Shown here one piece after another: positions 44,860-47,716 of a stretch of DNA of 47,716 nucleotides. The DNA is taken from assembly GCA_017453125.1 (NCBI GenBank), contig JAFTKS010000017.1, positions 1-47,716 on the forward strand, in the 5' to 3' direction. The position numbers and the translations under genes are program-made. Position 1 is the stretch's first letter, and each line of letters opens with the position of its first letter. The notes below the pieces were generated by a model that worked only from the letters and a program-made list of their open reading frames with translations, was not told the DNA's origin and searched no databases. The stretch is from Clostridia bacterium. Lineage in GTDB: Bacteria > Bacillota > Clostridia > Christensenellales > UBA1242.

Positions 44860-44895
44860 AACTACTTTATTGAGATTTTCCCAATTAAAGTAGTT
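44860..44895 (-). terminator. Terminator of the HExxH protein gene
   Basis: A 10-bp stem AACTACTTTA/TAAAGTAGTT with a 16-nt loop, then TATTTTT on the minus strand. Confidence 0.75.
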
Positions 44896-44907
44896 GTTTT
44901 ATTAGCA

Positions 44908-47025
44908 TTATATTTCACTTTCCAATTCAAACTCAGATACAACACCACTATCAGTACCAGATTGTTTTTCGACATCATCAGAATTCTCTTCAACAAACTT
45001 AACTTTGTTTTTGATATGTTCTACAAGTTGTTGAGTCTCTTGTTCTAATTGTGCATTTTCTTCCTCTTCAACCTCTACAAGATTTTCGTTCTCTACACTA
45101 ATACCATTTTCTTCAAGTTCTCTTTTGTGTCTTTGCTCAACATACTTTTTGTAGTCTTCCAATATTTCATCAAATATCTTCTTTGCAGACGAAGAGATTT
45201 GTTCAAGTCTTTGTCTAGTTTTGATTGGTAGTGTTTTGAAATTTTCACCTTTATTTTTAAAACACTCCAAGTCTATTTCCAATTCTCTAAGCTTTGGCAT
45301 TATTTCTGTTTCAAAAGCACTGATAAGTTTTCCTAATTCTACTACTTTTTCATAATCAACAACACCCGATTTAGAAATTTCTGCTTTGTTGAAAGTTCTT
45401 CTATAAACTTTACTAATATAATTCATCATAGTTTTTATTTTTCCAGTTGGCATTACACCCTCTTTGAAAAACATATCATATTCAGAATTGATTCTGTGTT
45501 CTTTGATAACCTCAATGAATGCCTGATAGAAATCTTCTGTAAGAAAATTCCAATAATCATAAAGACATACAAATTCCTTTTTGCCATTGAATTGAAAATC
45601 ACTATCTTCAAATGGGTTTGGATATTTTTCAAGAAACTTCTTCAAGATATCCTTTGAAATTCTTTCGTTTATATTCTCTTCAACTTTCATAACGCTTTCG
45701 TTTTTATCAAAAGCCTTAGTCATAGTCTCGGCATCTTTGTCAAGTTTTGTATACAACTTTCTTATACCATATCTTACTTCATAAACATCTTTTTCTTCAG
45801 TTGGGATTGCTGGCCCGTGACTCACTGCGTGATTAACCTCGTGAATAAGATTACTCAAAAGCGAATCTGCATCATAGTACTCACTTTCATTGAAGTATAT
45901 ATCATTGGTAGGCATATCTTTGTTCATAGCAGTATAACTCATAAGTGTCAAGAAATCTTCTACCTCACCACCTTCGATTGCGTGTACATAACCATTGATT
46001 CTTCTATTGATATTCTTTGCAAACCTACAACCAGTATACACATCTCTTGCATATTGTGCTCGCAATTCTTCAATCGCATCTGCAAAATCTCTTGTAACAA
46101 CATAATCAGGGCAAGCTATCTCAAAAGCATCTATTTGTGCAGACAATCTTTCGGCAAAGTCTTCTTGGTCTTTGACTTTCTTGCCTTGGAATAATTCTTG
46201 TTTGGAAACAAGCATCATACCATTCTCAGCATTCAATTGCACAACATAATACTTTAGTCTATTCTTGAGAATACTAATTCTATTTTCTAGACTAATATTC
46301 ATTGCTTGTTCTGCTTGTGTTGTAAAACTAGCTATCAATCCTGGTTCGTCAATTGCACTACCATACAAGACATATTTTGAGTCCAAATTCTCAGCATCAA
46401 TCCAATCAAATTCTGGTTTTCCGAGTAAGTCTTCATCTTTGTCCGATACTCCAACATATTCGGCAGCAACGCTAGTTAGATATGCTTGCAATTGATTAAC
46501 TCTATTAATTTCAATTCTTTGTATATCTCGTGTAACATCAGACTTGCAACTATTATCAAATTCTCTCATTGTATCGTCTAATTTTCGTGCAAGTCCTTGA
46601 AGTGCAGAAAGGTCATCTTTGTCTACACCAAAATATTTTGACGCCAATTCTTTATACAACAATCTATTCTTTCTATATTCTTGGTCAAGATAAAAACCAC
46701 CATCAACATTATCTCCTTCAAGAATTGCTCCTAGCAACTTACTTTTTCCCGTTCCGTCTATTACAAAATCACGAACTTCCTGAGGAGCATCTTTCATTCC
46801 AATTTTTTTCAAGAACGCATCTACAATATCATCTTTGAATAATGCAATATATTGACAATGGTAATCTGCAATAAACGCTTCGTCCAAATATGGCACATAA
46901 CCACAATTTCGAATTCTCTCTTCTACAATATCTGGATTGTTATCATAATACTCTCTGAATACATCAACCAATTGGTCTTTTAATTCATTAAAATTAAGAA
47001 AATAATAATTGCCGTCTTTAATCAT
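44908..47025 (-). CDS. Large zincin-like protein with HExxH motif
   Basis: 705 residues, not recognised as a named family. 'LIHEVNHAVSHG' gives HEVNH at 395-399, a zinc-protease motif. Glu454 in 'ENINERISKD' is a candidate third ligand of gluzincin type. The N-terminal 370 residues are charged and mostly helical. The C-terminal 100 residues are acidic and coiled-coil-like. There is no signal peptide or membrane helix, so a cytosolic protease or an inactive relative is likely. I chose the ATG with GGGG 6 nt upstream; a GTG 12 codons earlier has no such site. It is monocistronic with its own promoter and terminator. Confidence 0.75.
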   Translation of the reverse strand: MIKDGNYYFLNFNELKDQLVDVFREYYDNNPDIVEERIRNCGYVPYLDEAFIADYHCQYIALFKDDIVDAFLKKIGMKDAPQEVRDFVIDGTGKSKLLGAILEGDNVDGGFYLDQEYRKNRLLYKELASKYFGVDKDDLSALQGLARKLDDTMREFDNSCKSDVTRDIQRIEINRVNQLQAYLTSVAAEYVGVSDKDEDLLGKPEFDWIDAENLDSKYVLYGSAIDEPGLIASFTTQAEQAMNISLENRISILKNRLKYYVVQLNAENGMMLVSKQELFQGKKVKDQEDFAERLSAQIDAFEIACPDYVVTRDFADAIEELRAQYARDVYTGCRFAKNINRRINGYVHAIEGGEVEDFLTLMSYTAMNKDMPTNDIYFNESEYYDADSLLSNLIHEVNHAVSHGPAIPTEEKDVYEVRYGIRKLYTKLDKDAETMTKAFDKNESVMKVEENINERISKDILKKFLEKYPNPFEDSDFQFNGKKEFVCLYDYWNFLTEDFYQAFIEVIKEHRINSEYDMFFKEGVMPTGKIKTMMNYISKVYRRTFNKAEISKSGVVDYEKVVELGKLISAFETEIMPKLRELEIDLECFKNKGENFKTLPIKTRQRLEQISSSAKKIFDEILEDYKKYVEQRHKRELEENGISVENENLVEVEEEENAQLEQETQQLVEHIKNKVKFVEENSDDVEKQSGTDSGVVSEFELESEI

Positions 47026-47123
47026 ATTACACCCCATAATAACCCTAAAAAATTTTCCCACTCACAATCTTCCACCAATCCTCGATTGCAAAAAAAATTT
47101 AGGTCCATAATTAAATTATAAAT

Positions 47124-47152
47124 ATTTTAACATAGCAATTATATTTACACAA
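47124..47152 (-). promoter_or_regulatory. Promoter of the HExxH protein gene
   Basis: On the minus strand: TTGTGT, 17 nt, TAAAAT with TG extension; leader of about 90 nt. Confidence 0.5.
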
Positions 47153-47241
47153 TACGAAGATATACCTACCTATTTCTATTATTACACAATGATATTATTT
47201 AAGTAGATATAAATACATAACAAAATGTATTAGGAGAATAT

Positions 47242-47484
47242 ATGAATTTATGTAAAGCGGTAGCCTTGAGGATATCGGAGTTGTTAATTGAGAAAAATAT
47301 GACACTATATAAACTTGAGAAAAAATCAGGGATACTACACGGAACAATGATGTGTATAATAGGGGAAAAAAATAAAAATGTCACCTTGCGAACCATATAT
47401 CAATTGGCACGCGGATTTGATATGACAATTATCGAATTTCTAGATAACAAAATTTTTTCGTCATCAAACATAGATTTTGAATAA
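47242..47484 (+). CDS. Small XRE-family helix-turn-helix regulator
   Basis: 80 residues forming one Cro/C1-type DNA-binding domain: 'LIEKNMTLYKLEKKSGILHG' (helices 2 and 3), then 'NVTLRTIYQLARGFDMTIIEFL'. There is no effector domain. Similar stand-alone regulators are common in Firmicutes and in mobile elements. AGGAGAATAT precedes the ATG, and a strong terminator follows. It is divergent from the HExxH gene, so it may control that promoter; this is inference from position. Confidence 0.85.
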   Translation: MNLCKAVALRISELLIEKNMTLYKLEKKSGILHGTMMCIIGEKNKNVTLRTIYQLARGFDMTIIEFLDNKIFSSSNIDFE

Positions 47485-47518
47485 ATCAAAGTTCACAAAA
47501 ATTTCAACCAAAAGCAAA

Positions 47519-47557
47519 AACAACTAATACACCCTTATAATTAGTTGTTTTTTTTGT
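47519..47557 (+). terminator. Terminator of the XRE regulator gene
   Basis: AACAACTAAT/ATTAGTTGTT with an 11-nt loop, then eight T. Confidence 0.85.
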
Positions 47558-47574
47558 GTTATTTATGCTATAAT
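47545..47574 (+). promoter_or_regulatory. Promoter of the partial gene at the right edge
   Basis: TTGTTT, 18 nt, TATAAT with TG extension. The -35 overlaps the right arm of the preceding terminator. Confidence 0.6.
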
Positions 47575-47604
47575 TATCAAAAAAATACAATCTAAGGAGT
47601 TTTT

Positions 47605-47716
47605 ATGAGAAAATGTAAAATTGTTTTTAATTCTTCAAAAATTAGCTTTTCTCTTATGATTGATGAAGAAAAAATGAAATGCAGTTTTTGTAATAAGATT
47701 ATCAATGTAGATATTA
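47605..47716 (+). CDS. Partial gene, start only
   Basis: TAAGGAGTTTTT precedes the ATG, and 37 codons are visible before the window ends. The product begins 'MRKCKIVFNSSKISFSLMID' and then has a C-x2-C pair ('CSFC'), which could be the first half of a zinc knuckle. Too short to assign. Confidence 0.6.
   Translation, partial: MRKCKIVFNSSKISFSLMIDEEKMKCSFCNKIINVDI

Overview
The window looks like a chromosomal segment of a low-GC, Gram-positive-type (Firmicutes/Clostridia-like) bacterium. The grounds are strongly AT-rich DNA, AGGAGG-type ribosome binding sites, sigma-A style promoters, lipobox lipoproteins, and the mnmE / mnmG / rsmG / parA / parB cluster with consensus parS sites. TGA is used as a stop. 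I cannot place it more precisely; an uncultivated gut-type Clostridia lineage is only my guess.

Region by region. (1) 1-2.7 kb is accessory DNA: a TIR-domain protein cut by the window edge, translationally coupled to a double zinc-ribbon protein, and an HUH replication initiator, ending near a tRNA-Arg(CCU). (2) 2.8-6.5 kb holds stacked hairpins, a calcium-type P-type ATPase and an IS200-like element. (3) 6.5-14.4 kb holds hypothetical and envelope genes: two lipoproteins, an MFS transporter, two Nudix hydrolases and a PlsC acyltransferase with a zinc ribbon. (4) 14.5-24.5 kb is the chromosome-maintenance block, all on the minus strand: mnmE, GNAT, mnmG, a 1.76-kb gene-free region with six perfect parS sites, rsmG, parA, parB, recF. 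(5) 24.7-37.7 kb is a glycogen operon on the plus strand: malQ, glgB, glgA, glgP and a cytoplasmic GH13 amylase. Its GlgA carries an N-terminal extension of about 1,180 residues, intrinsically disordered by composition. (6) 37.7-38.8 kb is an orphan membrane-anchored gene between direct repeats that split a terminator. (7) 38.8-47.7 kb holds a transglutaminase-like protein with an apparently leaderless mRNA, a small hypothetical gene and a TraX-like gene, pyrG, dnaN, an HExxH protein, a small XRE regulator and a partial gene.

How the parts work together. ParA and ParB with the parS array form the chromosome segregation system. MnmE and MnmG jointly modify the tRNA wobble uridine. GlgA and GlgB build glycogen, and GlgP, MalQ and the amylase break it down or remodel it; no ADP-glucose pyrophosphorylase gene is present here. 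The most unusual items are the giant GlgA fusion, the parS array with a 114-nt G-free tract beside it, the orphan cassette, the leaderless transglutaminase-like gene, and the TIR/zinc-ribbon pair beside a Rep gene.
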